Part shown: piece after piece, positions 24,521-32,277 of the stretch
How the letters are laid out: each line of letters starts with the position of its first letter
Position numbering within the stretch: the stretch's first letter is position 1
DNA from: Desulforudis sp.
GTDB taxonomy: Bacteria; Bacillota; Desulfotomaculia; Desulfotomaculales; Desulforudaceae
Assembly (NCBI GenBank): GCA_019084485.1
Contig: JAHRFU010000136.1
Coordinates: 1 to 37,736 of the forward strand
Length of the DNA stretch: 37,736 nucleotides
Direction: 5' to 3'
Translations under genes and position numbers: made by a program
Notes under the pieces: model-generated
Seen by the model: only the letters and a program-made list of their open reading frames with translations
Databases searched by the model: none
Told to the model about the DNA's origin: nothing

Positions 24521-24560
24521 ACGACAACATTCTTGTCGTAATATAAAGAGATTTGTCGTA
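24521..24560 (-). promoter_or_regulatory. Cluster of TTGTCGT half-sites upstream of the histidine kinase
   Basis: ACGACAA (24521-24527) and TTGTCGT (24533-24539) form a 7-bp inverted repeat around CATTC. TTGTCGTA occurs again at 24553-24560, exactly 20 bases (two helical turns) from the first TTGTCGTA at 24533-24540. This spacing fits a cooperative operator 38-78 bases before the start codon. The regulator is unknown. Confidence 0.5.
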
Positions 24561-24642
24561 TGGTGTCTGTTCTCCTTCTATAATCCGGTTAATATCTCTG
24601 AAATCCTTAAACCCGCCAGTCAACGGGTTGGCCCTGGACAAA

Positions 24643-24669
24643 GCAAAACCCCGGGTATCCGGGGTTTGC
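24643..24669 (-). terminator. Probable terminator after the lipoprotein gene
   Basis: On the minus strand GCAAACCCCGG, a short loop and CCGGGGTTTTGC form a strong stem followed by TTTG. It lies just past the stop of the lipoprotein gene and before the kinase regulatory region. The T tract is short. Confidence 0.65.
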
Positions 24670-24689
24670 TGTTGGTCACCTATTCGACT

Positions 24690-25958
24690 TCATTGCCCTG
24701 TTGATTGTTCTCCTCGGGCTGCCTCTTCCTCAGGAGCGGCTTCATCTTCATCCGGCGCAGGCGCTTCAGGAGGTGCTTCGGGAGCCGGTGCGCCCGGGGA
24801 AGGGGGAACCGCCCGCTCCGTCACACCGGGCCGAGGCGTCGGTGCCGGATCACGGACTTGCTCCGCAGTCTCCGGTTGCTCCCTCCCGCCTTCCGTAACG
24901 GTGTCCAGCACCCAGATATCGGCCGTCCGGAGCAGGCCGATGATCAGCGTGGCGGTGTCACTGCGCCCGTCGGAAAACCGCTGGTTCAATTGCAGTTCCA
25001 CTCTTGCCCGGCCGTCCGGAGGCTCCACGACCCGGGCTTCACGGACAGTCTCCAGTATTGGATAGGCAACATTCGGGCCGGTGTGTAGTTGCGCCATCAG
25101 CAACTGGTCTCGCCGTTCGGCCAGCCGGCGCGGACTGACGAAGGGTTCGAGGCGGTCAACCATCGTGGCTACTACCTGATCACTGGCTCCGTTTTCCCCC
25201 AGCACCTCCAGGTTGCGGGTAGCTTCCAGGGCCGCGGCAAAAGCACCCTGGTCCGTCCGGTACAGCTGATAGGCAGCCAGTCTCAATCCCCGCTCAGCAT
25301 CAATTCGTTCGTTCACTTGGGCCGCAGTCATCGGCCGCCGGAAAGTGCGGAGTTCCGAAACCACCTCGGCTTCACCCGCAATGAATTCCCGTTTTACCAG
25401 CCCGACCTGGGGAGCATAGTACTCAAAGACGGTGTGTTCCTCGCCCCGGCGAGTGATCTTGATCTTGACCACGTCCTCATATTTACCGGCCGGTGTGGTC
25501 ACTCGGGCGTTATTGGCCACGATCTCACGGCGCTCGGGACCGTTGGCCCAACCCTGTCCCTCGGTGAAGGGAGCCTGAAGAATCACCAGTTCCTCTTCCT
25601 CGTCGGTCTCCACTCTAAGCAGGTTGACCGGCACTTGATAGTCCTCCCTCGCCAACTGCCGGGTAACGCGGTCGGGGCGCACTTCGTAGATCACCGCCAA
25701 TGTTGTGCCGTTGTCGGTTACGAACTGAGCACGGTTACCGATCCGGTGCAGCGCCCGGGCCGTAAGGGCCGCGAACTCATTTCCCTCCCCCTGATAGTCC
25801 CAGAAAGTACCGGGCTCAGTGGGAAAGTAGTCTCCCGCAGTAATGCCGCCGACCGGGTCAATACGGTCATCACCCGGGCTTCTAGCCGCGGAGCAACCCG
25901 CGACCAGAATAATGGTCAACGCCAGGAAGCAGATAAGGATCTTCCTACCTCTCAACAT
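24690..25958 (-). CDS. Lipoprotein with Pro/Ala/Glu-rich tail, unknown function
   Basis: The N-terminus is a lipoprotein signal peptide (KILICFLALTIILVAGC) with the lipobox ending at the cysteine near residue 22, so the protein is anchored on the outer membrane face. The segment DYFPTEPGTFWDYQGEGNEF resembles the start of small beta-sheet domains found in other clostridial lipoproteins. A region resembling a folded C-terminal domain (VELQLNQRFSDGRSDTATLI) follows. The last 65 residues are low complexity, rich in Pro, Ala and Glu (PSPGAPAPEAPPEAPAPDED), likely a flexible wall-spanning tail. The length is 422 residues. No enzymatic motif is seen. ATG at 25958 fits the signal peptide. Confidence 0.8.
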   Translation of the reverse strand: MLRGRKILICFLALTIILVAGCSAARSPGDDRIDPVGGITAGDYFPTEPGTFWDYQGEGNEFAALTARALHRIGNRAQFVTDNGTTLAVIYEVRPDRVTRQLAREDYQVPVNLLRVETDEEEELVILQAPFTEGQGWANGPERREIVANNARVTTPAGKYEDVVKIKITRRGEEHTVFEYYAPQVGLVKREFIAGEAEVVSELRTFRRPMTAAQVNERIDAERGLRLAAYQLYRTDQGAFAAALEATRNLEVLGENGASDQVVATMVDRLEPFVSPRRLAERRDQLLMAQLHTGPNVAYPILETVREARVVEPPDGRARVELQLNQRFSDGRSDTATLIIGLLRTADIWVLDTVTEGGREQPETAEQVRDPAPTPRPGVTERAVPPSPGAPAPEAPPEAPAPDEDEAAPEEEAARGEQSTGQ

Positions 25959-26031
25959 CGGGAAAAGCCTCCTTTAGATATTGGTCGATATTCTATTCTG
26001 CGCTGAGGAAGCCAAATTAACCCAAGGATGC

Positions 26032-26064
26032 AAAAAAAATGATCCCCCCAAACCCTTGGGGGGA
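26032..26064 (-). terminator. Intrinsic terminator after the 26101-26514 gene
   Basis: On the minus strand TCCCCCC (26064-26058) and GGGGGGA (26049-26043) form a stem around an eight-base loop, followed by TCATTTTTTTT. The T run and GC stem are typical of a strong rho-independent terminator. Confidence 0.85.
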
Positions 26065-26100
26065 CCTTCGGTAACTGACCATTCAGCGGTTTCTAGTAAG

Positions 26101-26514
26101 CTAGCTCAACAGGCGGCGCAGAACGGCAAAGAAACCATCCACCTCATCACTTTTCGACGGTATGTCCAGTATTAGCATTTCGCCCCCCGGGGCAAACCGG
26201 AAAATCCACTCCGCCTTACCCCAATTCATTCCACGCACCGGATTACACGATACCTTCCCGCTGACCTTCTGCAAAAGCGAGAGGGGGTACACATTGAGAT
26301 CCAGCTTTTCACCTGTAACGCTGAGCGCCATCAGGTTGTTCTGGGTGCAGATAAAATAGCGGGCGGTAAATGAACCATCAGACTGCTGTACCCGAAAAAC
26401 CTCGTACCATCCGTGGATCACGCTGTCAGAACCGATGATCTCATCCAGCAGTTTGCAGACGGCGTCACTCATATACCAATTCTCCGCAGCACTAATCAGG
26501 TCTTTTCCCTTCAT
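26101..26514 (-). CDS. Conserved-looking protein of unknown function
   Basis: The 137-residue protein begins MKGKDLISAAENWYMSDAVC and contains HGWYEVFRVQQSDGSFTARY, then a strand-rich middle (LMALSVTGEKLDLNVYPLSL) and an ending DEVDGFFAVLRRLLS. The pattern of alternating strands with one final helix would suit a PH-like or small beta-barrel fold, but this is only a guess. No membrane segment or signal is seen. ATG at 26514 has GAGGTGG six bases before it. It lies 36 bases downstream of the acetyltransferase gene in the same direction and ends at a strong terminator, so the two probably form an operon. Confidence 0.68.
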   Translation of the reverse strand: MKGKDLISAAENWYMSDAVCKLLDEIIGSDSVIHGWYEVFRVQQSDGSFTARYFICTQNNLMALSVTGEKLDLNVYPLSLLQKVSGKVSCNPVRGMNWGKAEWIFRFAPGGEMLILDIPSKSDEVDGFFAVLRRLLS

Positions 26515-26550
26515 TCGTACCACCTCTTCAGTCCTTGCTGGACTAAACGG

Positions 26551-27006
26551 TTAGTCCAGGTCGATAATCAGGGACTCCTCATTACAGTTTGGGAAATGCG
26601 GACAGTTGATGCACTCCTTCCAGACCTTCTGGGGCATATTCTCCTTCGGTTCCCGGTGGAAACCGCACTTCTCAAAAAAACCAGGCTGATAGGTAAGGGT
26701 AAATACCCGGGGCAGGTGCAGTTCGCGTGCTTCCTTGAGCAGGGTGTCCACCAGGCTACGCCCGATCCCCCGGCCTAACGTGTCCTCATCCACGGCAAGG
26801 GCGCGGATTTCGGCCAAGTCCTCCCAAATAATGTGAAGCCCACCCGCTCCGACTACCCGTCCCGCTTCTTCGGCCACCGTAAACTCACGAATCCCCTCAT
26901 AGAGCAGCGAGCGCGGCCGGGCCAGCATTAAGCCCTTATTGGCGTAGTGGGTAATCAGACTGTGAATAGTCTCGACGTCGGTGATCCGGGCCTTCCGTAA
27001 GAGCAT
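26551..27006 (-). CDS. Short ArgA-type N-acetyltransferase (GNAT)
   Basis: The protein is a single GNAT domain: LRKARITDVETIHSLITHYA at the start, the acetyl-CoA loop region EIRALAVDEDTLGRGIGRSL with RGIGRSL, and TYQPGFFEKCGFHREPKENM. The last part, WKECINCPHFPNCNE, carries three cysteines. This layout matches stand-alone N-acetylglutamate synthases of Gram-positive bacteria, which make the first intermediate of arginine synthesis. The length of 151 residues fits. The start at 27006 is an ATG. No other arginine genes are nearby, so the assignment rests on sequence alone. Another amino-acid acetyltransferase remains possible. Confidence 0.8.
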   Translation of the reverse strand: MLLRKARITDVETIHSLITHYANKGLMLARPRSLLYEGIREFTVAEEAGRVVGAGGLHIIWEDLAEIRALAVDEDTLGRGIGRSLVDTLLKEARELHLPRVFTLTYQPGFFEKCGFHREPKENMPQKVWKECINCPHFPNCNEESLIIDLD

Positions 27007-27081
27007 GTCCTGTTGTACCTTTCTTCGGTTCAGTGTGCTACTATCTTAACACTCCTGTCCCCTGAAGCGCACCCACCCACC

Positions 27082-28785
27082 CTAATGTACGGGGAACAAC
27101 TGTACGAACTTCTCCACAACCAAGGGGTCGAACTGTGTTCCCGCACACCGCAGAAGTTCATCAGTGGCTGTCTCGTGGGGCATTGCCGGGCGGTAGGGCC
27201 GGTCGTTGGTCATGGCGTCATAGGCGTCCACCACTGCCAGAATACGGCACTCCAAGGGAATCCCCTCACCCTGGAGGCCCAGGGGATAACCCTGCCCGTT
27301 CCACCATTCGTGATGCTTGAGGATCCAGTCCGCAATCGGGATCATGTCCGGAGCGGAGAGCGCGATACGGTGCCCGATCTCGCAGTGTCGCCGCATTTCG
27401 CTCGTCTCTTCGGGCATGAGCGAGGCGGGCTTGAAGAGGATGCGGTCCGGTATACCGACCTTGCCGATATCATGGAACTGCGCCAGAAGACGCAGGTCGG
27501 ACACCTGGTGTTCAGGCATCCCCAGCACTATCGCCACCCGGACAACAAGTGTTTGCAGCCGGTCCGCGTGTCCCTCGGTCACAAAATCCCTTGCTTCCAA
27601 TGCCTTCATCAGGGTTTGGACGATTGCACTGCGGGCACTCATACTCCGGTGCAACTTCTCCCGGTACATATTGTTATCGGCCTCTTTGAAAAGGTCGTTT
27701 ATTGTGACCGGCCCGCTAGTATCGCCGATTGCGAACCCGACGGACATACTCAAAGGAAGCTCGGTGTGTGAATGGTTATAAGCAGTGACTCTGTCCCTGA
27801 TCTTCCGACAGGCGCTTTCGATGACCGCCTCTGGAGCACTTGGGAGCACCACGGCAAACTCGTCGCCCCCGATACGCGAGACAATGTCCCCGTCGCGGAA
27901 GGTGCTTTGGATAATCCCGGCGGCGGCGGATAAGAGACCATCGCCGGCTTCGTGTCCCAACGTGTCGTTAATCAGTTTCAACCCGTCCACATCACAGACA
28001 ATGATTCCAACCCGATCATGCCGCCCTCGTTCCAGACGGCGCATCTCATCCTCGAATCGAATCCGATTGTACAGCCCCGTCAGCGGATCGTGTGCGCTGA
28101 GGTAGTTGAGCTTGTCTTTGGCGCGCATCAATTCATTGTTAGAGACAACCATCGCTTGGTTTGCGGCAATTAACCCTTGGTTGGCTCCGGCAATCTGCTC
28201 GTTCAAAGCTTCCAGCTCGGCGATTAACCTCTCCCGCTCTCTCTTGAGTGTTGTGTGTTCGATACTCTGTTGCCCGAAGCGAGATATCAAGCCTGTAAGG
28301 TTCGTAAAAAACCGGGCAAACATTAGCAATTGGGATTCCGGGATGATGCGCACACGGCGCACCGCCTCCAGGTAGGCCTCTTCATCAAATCCGAGCTGCC
28401 GGGCTTGGAATCGGAAACGAGTCTCGTTCGGGGGAGACAGAAATACCTGACTCACCGCTAGAGTCGCCACGTGGCACCCGGAGACCATAATCGGTGTGGC
28501 GGCAACAGCGAGACCATTATGGCAAACGCGGAGAACCTCCCGTTGTCTATGGCCGACTTCCCCCACAATACGCCGATCACTCTCCCAACAGCGGGCCGCC
28601 CCAGCCGGGGAAAGACGATGATAATTGAGACAAAGATCACTCCAGCCGGAATGCGTTACCACCATCCCCTGGGTATCGAGGATGGACGTTGCAATGCCGG
28701 CAGCCGCCGAAAAATCATCCTGCAACTGCTGTAGAATACTCGGATCAATCAAGTCCTGAAGAGAACGCCCCTCAAACCCGCTCAA
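27082..28785 (-). CDS. PocR-GGDEF-HD-GYP cyclic-di-GMP protein
   Basis: About 567 residues hold three parts. A PocR-type sensory domain comes first (residues 10-180), with LQDLIDPSILQQLQDDFSAA, the cysteines in LCLNYHR and AARCWESDRR, and LAVSQVFLSPP. A coiled coil follows. A GGDEF domain has the intact motif RIGGDEF and the inhibitory-site motif RDGD five residues before it, so it should make cyclic-di-GMP and be product-inhibited. The C-terminal HD-GYP domain has HDIGKVGIPDRILFKP, HCEIGHRI and HHEWWNGQGYPLGL, so it should degrade cyclic-di-GMP. I start at TTG 28785 because AGGGGGG lies nine bases upstream; the frame remains open to 28809. The gene stands alone. PocR domains are thought to bind small organic ligands; the ligand here is unknown. 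Confidence 0.9.
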   Translation of the reverse strand: MSGFEGRSLQDLIDPSILQQLQDDFSAAAGIATSILDTQGMVVTHSGWSDLCLNYHRLSPAGAARCWESDRRIVGEVGHRQREVLRVCHNGLAVAATPIMVSGCHVATLAVSQVFLSPPNETRFRFQARQLGFDEEAYLEAVRRVRIIPESQLLMFARFFTNLTGLISRFGQQSIEHTTLKRERERLIAELEALNEQIAGANQGLIAANQAMVVSNNELMRAKDKLNYLSAHDPLTGLYNRIRFEDEMRRLERGRHDRVGIIVCDVDGLKLINDTLGHEAGDGLLSAAAGIIQSTFRDGDIVSRIGGDEFAVVLPSAPEAVIESACRKIRDRVTAYNHSHTELPLSMSVGFAIGDTSGPVTINDLFKEADNNMYREKLHRSMSARSAIVQTLMKALEARDFVTEGHADRLQTLVVRVAIVLGMPEHQVSDLRLLAQFHDIGKVGIPDRILFKPASLMPEETSEMRRHCEIGHRIALSAPDMIPIADWILKHHEWWNGQGYPLGLQGEGIPLECRILAVVDAYDAMTNDRPYRPAMPHETATDELLRCAGTQFDPLVVEKFVQLFPVH

Positions 28786-28867
28786 TATCCGAGTCCCCCC
28801 TGGTAACAACTGGTGTAATCATTGAGTAAGAGGCTTCGACACGAACCAGCAAATTCCTTCCAGAGGC

Positions 28868-29296
28868 CTAGGCTTTCTTGTTTAACACTGAGTTCAGTTC
28901 ATGCCTCAGGGATCGTAGATCCAGGTACCGGCCGGGACAGGCGGTTTTGGCACCGTTCACCTCACCGTGTCCGAGTATCCCGGTGGCCGGAATGCGGTGC
29001 TCGACCATCAGCCGCCGGAGCAGTGATGCCAGTGCCGTAACCTGCTCCGGGTGGGGGCGTCGGATTTCGAAGTTGCCGATGAGCGCCACTCCCAGAGCAT
29101 TGGTGTTCATGCCTCCCGCCACGCAATGGGCACCGCGTTCGCACTGGACACGTCCCGGCACGAGGGCCCCGTCCCGCTCAATTACGAAGTGGTAGCCGAT
29201 ATCCCGCCACCCCAACCGCCGGTGATAGTTTCTGATCTGGGCGGTGTTCTCCTCCTCCGCCCCGGTATGGTGCACAATGATGTACTTCCAATGCAT
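28868..29296 (-). CDS. N-acetylmuramoyl-L-alanine amidase (T7 lysozyme-like)
   Basis: A single amidase_2/PGRP domain of 142 residues. Zinc ligands are visible as VHHTG near residue 10, GHGEVNGAK near residue 110 and the cysteine in TACPGR. The motifs DIGYHFVIERDGALVPGR and GMNTNALGVALIGNFE match the family. It cuts the amide bond between muramic acid and the stem peptide. No signal peptide or wall-binding domain is present, so release would need a holin, lysis or another route. It lies downstream of yvrJ. ATG at 29296 has a GGAGTGAG sequence a few bases upstream. Confidence 0.9.
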   Translation of the reverse strand: MHWKYIIVHHTGAEEENTAQIRNYHRRLGWRDIGYHFVIERDGALVPGRVQCERGAHCVAGGMNTNALGVALIGNFEIRRPHPEQVTALASLLRRLMVEHRIPATGILGHGEVNGAKTACPGRYLDLRSLRHELNSVLNKKA

Positions 29297-29337
29297 TTGC
29301 TGCTCACTCCTTTCTCCTGTCCACCGGACGCTACTAA

Positions 29338-29535
29338 TTAACGCCGGTCTTTACCGTCCTCCAGGATGCGTCTGGCATCGTCGACGTCAACGCCGCCCTG
29401 ACGAGCCATGACCACGGTCAAAAGGCTGATCGACCGCTCCAGACCACGGATACAGGGTTCTAAACGAACCAGCAGATAACTCGCCACAACCATCGGAAAG
29501 CCGTAATTGCCGATCACCAACAGTAGATCATCCAT
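29338..29535 (-). CDS. yvrJ: YvrJ family small membrane protein
   Basis: The 65-residue protein begins MDDLLLVIGNYGFPMVVASY and continues with LLVRLEPCIRGLERSISLLT. This is the YvrJ signature: one membrane helix followed by an amphipathic helix. ATG at 29535 has GGGAGGTG upstream. In many spore-forming Firmicutes YvrJ genes stand next to DUF2922 and DUF1659 genes, exactly as here. Topology resembles small holin-like proteins, and an amidase gene follows, but function is unproven. Confidence 0.85.
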   Translation of the reverse strand: MDDLLLVIGNYGFPMVVASYLLVRLEPCIRGLERSISLLTVVMARQGGVDVDDARRILEDGKDRR

Positions 29536-29620
29536 CCGCTGCACCTCCCTCGTCCGGCAGCCTCCCGGCATTTCGCCAACTGCCGCATTGATCCGCGGAA
29601 ATCCGGCCCCCCCCCACAGA

Positions 29621-29656
29621 AAAGTTTGAAGGCCGGAGGTTATCCCCCGGCCTTCC
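29621..29656 (-). terminator. Terminator between the DUF2922 gene and yvrJ
   Basis: On the minus strand GAAGGCCGG (29656-side) and CCGGCCTTC form a 9-bp stem, extended by two more pairs around ATAA, and are followed by AAACTTTTC. It lies 14 bases past the DUF2922 stop, so part of the transcript probably ends here and part reads through into yvrJ. Confidence 0.75.
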
Positions 29657-29669
29657 CTGAACACTTCTA

Positions 29670-29894
29670 TTAAATCAGGTCCAGGTCGGTTGTCTCGCGC
29701 TGGACGATCCGGGCCCCGGCGATGCCGATCAAGGCCCCACCGCTGGAGGAAAAGACGTCCCCGGCAATAATGCCGTTCATCGCCGTCTCCACCAGTTGAC
29801 CGGTAAGGTCGGCCTTCGGGTCGGGAACCCTGAGCGTCACCGTGGTTCCGGCGGTACTGGAAAAGCGCAGTTCAAGCGTTCTAACCACAGCCAT
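29670..29894 (-). CDS. DUF2922 protein
   Basis: The 74-residue protein starts MAVVRTLELRFSSTAGTTVT and includes RVPDPKADLTGQLVETAMNG and GGALIGIAGARIVQRETTDL. It matches the DUF2922 pattern of a small beta-rich protein with a final strand ending in a Thr/Asp-rich tail. ATG at 29894 has GGAGGTG eleven bases upstream; the open frame further up shows no family resemblance. The genes for DUF1659 (upstream) and YvrJ (downstream) complete the usual set. The molecular role is unknown. Confidence 0.85.
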   Translation of the reverse strand: MAVVRTLELRFSSTAGTTVTLRVPDPKADLTGQLVETAMNGIIAGDVFSSSGGALIGIAGARIVQRETTDLDLI

Positions 29895-29959
29895 TTTTTT
29901 GTTACACCTCCCGTCCGGATAAGGAAGTCGCACCGAAGCGACCCAAGCCACGAGGGCGA

Positions 29960-30190
29960 TTACTCACCGTCGTCGGCCAACTCACTGTTGCGCTGGTACT
30001 CCACGGCAGTCATGATGTGTTCCTGCAGACCGGCAAAAGCCTCGGCCACAGCATAGACATCACCATTTGCAGCGGTCGGCTTGATCCCTGACCAACGGCG
30101 CGTCCGGTAGATCGGCTTGCCGTCATCAGTCAACCCCACACTGAGCCTAAGAACTAGGGTTCCAAAAAGGGGCAGTGCCTGTACAGCCAT
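29960..30190 (-). CDS. DUF1659 protein
   Basis: The 76-residue protein has SVGLTDDGKPIYRTRRWSGI, then KPTAANGDVYAVAEAFAGLQ, the DUF1659 pattern of two strands carrying a Lys/Arg-rich segment and a helix. ATG at 30190 has GGAGGTG upstream. It lies 66 bases after the 30257-30589 gene and 65 bases before DUF2922, all on the minus strand, so the group reads as one operon. No function is established. Confidence 0.85.
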   Translation of the reverse strand: MAVQALPLFGTLVLRLSVGLTDDGKPIYRTRRWSGIKPTAANGDVYAVAEAFAGLQEHIMTAVEYQRNSELADDGE

Positions 30191-30256
30191 TCTCTCTTCA
30201 CCTCCTATCGGTGGTGGAAGGACTCACCCGGACTGGAAACGGGATGTCCCAAAACT

Positions 30257-30589
30257 CTATACCTTACGACCGCTGGTCGTCCGCCTGCCAATATCCGCTA
30301 TGTACGGAGGGGAGGCCTCCGCCGCCTGCATGCGGTATTCCCTCGATGCCACGCTGGTTGGGGCCTGTACAGGATCCTTTCCGGCCTGTCCGACCCGCTG
30401 CAAAATCTGATTCCGCATTAGAACCGGATCCGTACCACTAACCCGGCAAATCCGGTCAAAGAGGTCAGTATCCAGAAAGCGGCGGGCACTCCGGTATTCC
30501 CTGCCGGTCCGGAACCGGGAAAACCGGGCCAGATCACGGCAGGCCTGTTTCAGCACCGCTATTCCCAACTCCCGATATTCCTGCTGCAA
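30257..30589 (-). CDS. Unknown protein preceding the DUF1659/DUF2922/YvrJ set
   Basis: The 110-residue protein begins LQQEYRELGIAVLKQACRDL and contains REYRSARRFLDTDLFDRICR and GTDPVLMRNQILQRVGQ. It is strongly helical and basic, with a tail lacking clear structure. TTG at 30589 has GGAGGCGAGGG upstream. Short helical proteins of this pattern often sit in phage-like or spore-associated clusters, but I do not recognise a family and make no functional claim. The gene is the first of the group that runs to the amidase. Confidence 0.65.
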   Translation of the reverse strand: MQQEYRELGIAVLKQACRDLARFSRFRTGREYRSARRFLDTDLFDRICRVSGTDPVLMRNQILQRVGQAGKDPVQAPTSVASREYRMQAAEASPPYIADIGRRTTSGRKV

Positions 30590-30652
30590 AACCCTCGCCT
30601 CCTGAGAAGGCCGCCCTTCTGATAGGAGTATACCGGAGGCTTTGACCGTGTC

Positions 30653-30698
30653 AAAAAAACGAAGGAGCCAGAAGGTGGAATAAGCACCCTCGGGCTCC
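30653..30698 (-). terminator. Terminator after the GIY-YIG gene
   Basis: On the minus strand GGAGCC and GGCTCC, with an inner GGTG/CACC-type pairing, enclose a loop and are followed by TTCGTTTTTTT. It separates the GIY-YIG gene from the operon that starts at 30589. Confidence 0.82.
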
Positions 30699-30784
30699 GA
30701 CGCTCATCGAAAATCAGTAAATATCTATGCTATCTGTTATTTGCGTACTAATATGGCTTGATAGTCCGCACTAATTATGTTTAT

Positions 30785-31075
30785 TTACGTATTTACCGGG
30801 CTTCCCGCTCCGTCCCCCTGATTACTGTTCACAAGCTGCAGCTTGTCTCTCCGGGGCCTCCTCTTGATCTCGGCCTCTCTTCCCACCGCTGAAGAGCGGT
30901 TGTCGAATGCTTCGGAATACACGAGGCGTACCGGCAGGCGGGAACGGGTATACTTGCTGGCCTTACCGTCACCGTGCGCCTTCAAACGCTGTTCCAGATC
31001 AACGGTATAGCCGGTGTAAAGACTGCCGTCAGAGCATTCCAAAATGTAGACGAAATAGTGGCTGTTAACTGCCAT
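30785..31075 (-). CDS. GIY-YIG domain (URI-type) nuclease-like protein
   Basis: The 96-residue protein is one GIY-YIG domain: YFVYILECSDGSLYTGYTVD carries the two halves of the motif (VYI and YTG), followed by LEQRLKAHGDGKASKYTRSR with the catalytic arginine and SSAVGREAEIKRRPR with the glutamate. It belongs to the small UPF0213/YhbQ-like group, thought to act on branched or damaged DNA. ATG at 31075 fits the family start. The last 15 residues are variable. It forms its own transcription unit closed by the terminator at 30653-30698. Confidence 0.88.
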   Translation of the reverse strand: MAVNSHYFVYILECSDGSLYTGYTVDLEQRLKAHGDGKASKYTRSRLPVRLVYSEAFDNRSSAVGREAEIKRRPRRDKLQLVNSNQGDGAGSPVNT

Positions 31076-31217
31076 ATGAGGCCGCCTCCCTTTATTTGAT
31101 CACCCAGGCCAAGCCCTGGGGCTGGAACAACCGGCTTTGTTCCTTTATGATAGATGGTGTGTTGTAATTGAGTCCATAGCAATTATTACGAAAAACTCAC
31201 CGGGGAGGCGTTAGACT

Positions 31218-31448
31218 ATTAAAACGGTAGACTTACGCAGTGATACCATCACCCAGCCGACCGAGGAGATGCGCCGGGCTATGGCTCAGGCGGAGGTCGG
31301 TGACGATGTCTTCGGCGCCGCCCTCTCTGCCCGGGGGGTACGCTGCGTCTCCTTCGGACCGCAGCTAGTTCGCTTCGTGACCCATAAGGATGTAAACCGC
31401 AGGGACATTGAGTACACCTTGAAAATCGCCCAGGAAGTGCTTTGCTAG
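31218..31448 (+). pseudogene. ltaE: Threonine aldolase remnant with the catalytic core deleted in frame
   Basis: The frame reads [20 protein letters not shown] and [12 protein letters not shown], the exact N-terminus of low-specificity threonine aldolases, and then passes directly to [20 protein letters not shown] and [20 protein letters not shown], the C-terminus of the same enzyme. Roughly 260-270 central residues, including the PLP lysine, are missing, yet the frame is intact. A GGGGAGG site precedes an ATT at 31218; no ATG, GTG or TTG opens the frame, since TAG stands just upstream. A 76-residue product could not bind PLP and is surely inactive. I treat it as a pseudogene. Confidence 0.75.
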
Positions 31449-31796
31449 CACACTGTTGCCCTCGGTGCCAACATAGCCGAATCCGATTTCACCCTAGGCA
31501 CCCTTATGGTGGGCTTCTTCGAAAAGATCCAGATAGTCTTCCCGAGTAATCGCACGACAGTTGGCTCGGTGTCGAGCCGTTGAATGCGGAGGCTTCGGCT
31601 AGTCGTGGGAAATCAGTCTGGTTCACGTATTCCAGGTCGGAAAAGCGATTGGGCTGCACCTGATTGAATAACGGTACAGTCATACCCATCCTTGCTCAAC
31701 CCCCGGAAGAGAAAAACCAAATGACAGCGTCAACTGCTCCCCGCCCTCCTGAATGCTAATGGTGGTGTGTAAGGTAGTGATTATCGGAGTAACTCA
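31449..31796 (-). other. Gene-poor stretch with probable coding debris
   Basis: No complete gene is visible in these 348 bases. On the minus strand a frame from 31689 reads TVPLFNQVQPNRFSDLEYVN and QTDFPRLAEASAFNGSTP, while a different frame near 31500-31562 reads RAITREDYLDLFEEAHHKGA before a stop. Together they look like two pieces of one decayed gene separated by a frame change. I do not recognise the family. No terminator, RNA or mobile element is apparent. Confidence 0.3.
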
Positions 31797-32114
31797 TTAC
31801 TGGTCGTCCGGCGACCGCCCGACATCCCTGAGGAGTTCCTTCACCGCCCGGGAGGCGGCTTCGTTCTGTTCAAGGACAACACCCAGCCGGATTCCCAGCA
31901 ACAGGTAGGAGCGCAGAGCCTCGGGCAGCAGCCCGGGATTATCCGGGTCCGCAGCGGAGGGGGGTATGAACTCGTGCAGAAACTCAAGGGCCGCCCGTGA
32001 GATGAAACACTCCAACCCAGGACACTGCTCCAACACCTCTTCGGTACTGGGTGCATCGGCAAAAATCCGAGCGTATTCCTGGATGGCGCGTATTCCAAAA
32101 CTGCGGTGTTCCAT
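31797..32114 (-). CDS. Hypothetical helical protein
   Basis: The 105-residue protein starts MEHRSFGIRAIQEYARIFAD and continues APSTEEVLEQCPGLECFISR, LLPEALRSYLLLGIRLGVVL and AVKELLRDVGR. It is almost entirely helical and acidic, without membrane segment or signal. ATG at 32114 has GGGAGGG about ten bases upstream; the frame is open to 32210 but without a better start. No family is recognised. It lies downstream of the agr-type locus but 163 bases away, so membership is uncertain. Confidence 0.6.
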   Translation of the reverse strand: MEHRSFGIRAIQEYARIFADAPSTEEVLEQCPGLECFISRAALEFLHEFIPPSAADPDNPGLLPEALRSYLLLGIRLGVVLEQNEAASRAVKELLRDVGRSPDDQ

Positions 32115-32277
32115 CGTCTCCAAGCCCTCCCTTTCGCAGCCATGTATGCCGACTGTCATAACGATACCGGATACCGATCTTTGTAGCTGACGGTGACTCG
32201 CTAGATCCATACCCTGATTATACCCGGATTTGATCGTAATTTGAACTACTCACGACCATGTACAGGTCGGCATCAAG

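Noticed and set aside
26032-26175. A plus-strand frame over the terminator at 25981-26175.
   Set aside because: It crosses a clear terminator stem and a poly-A run and has no family resemblance.
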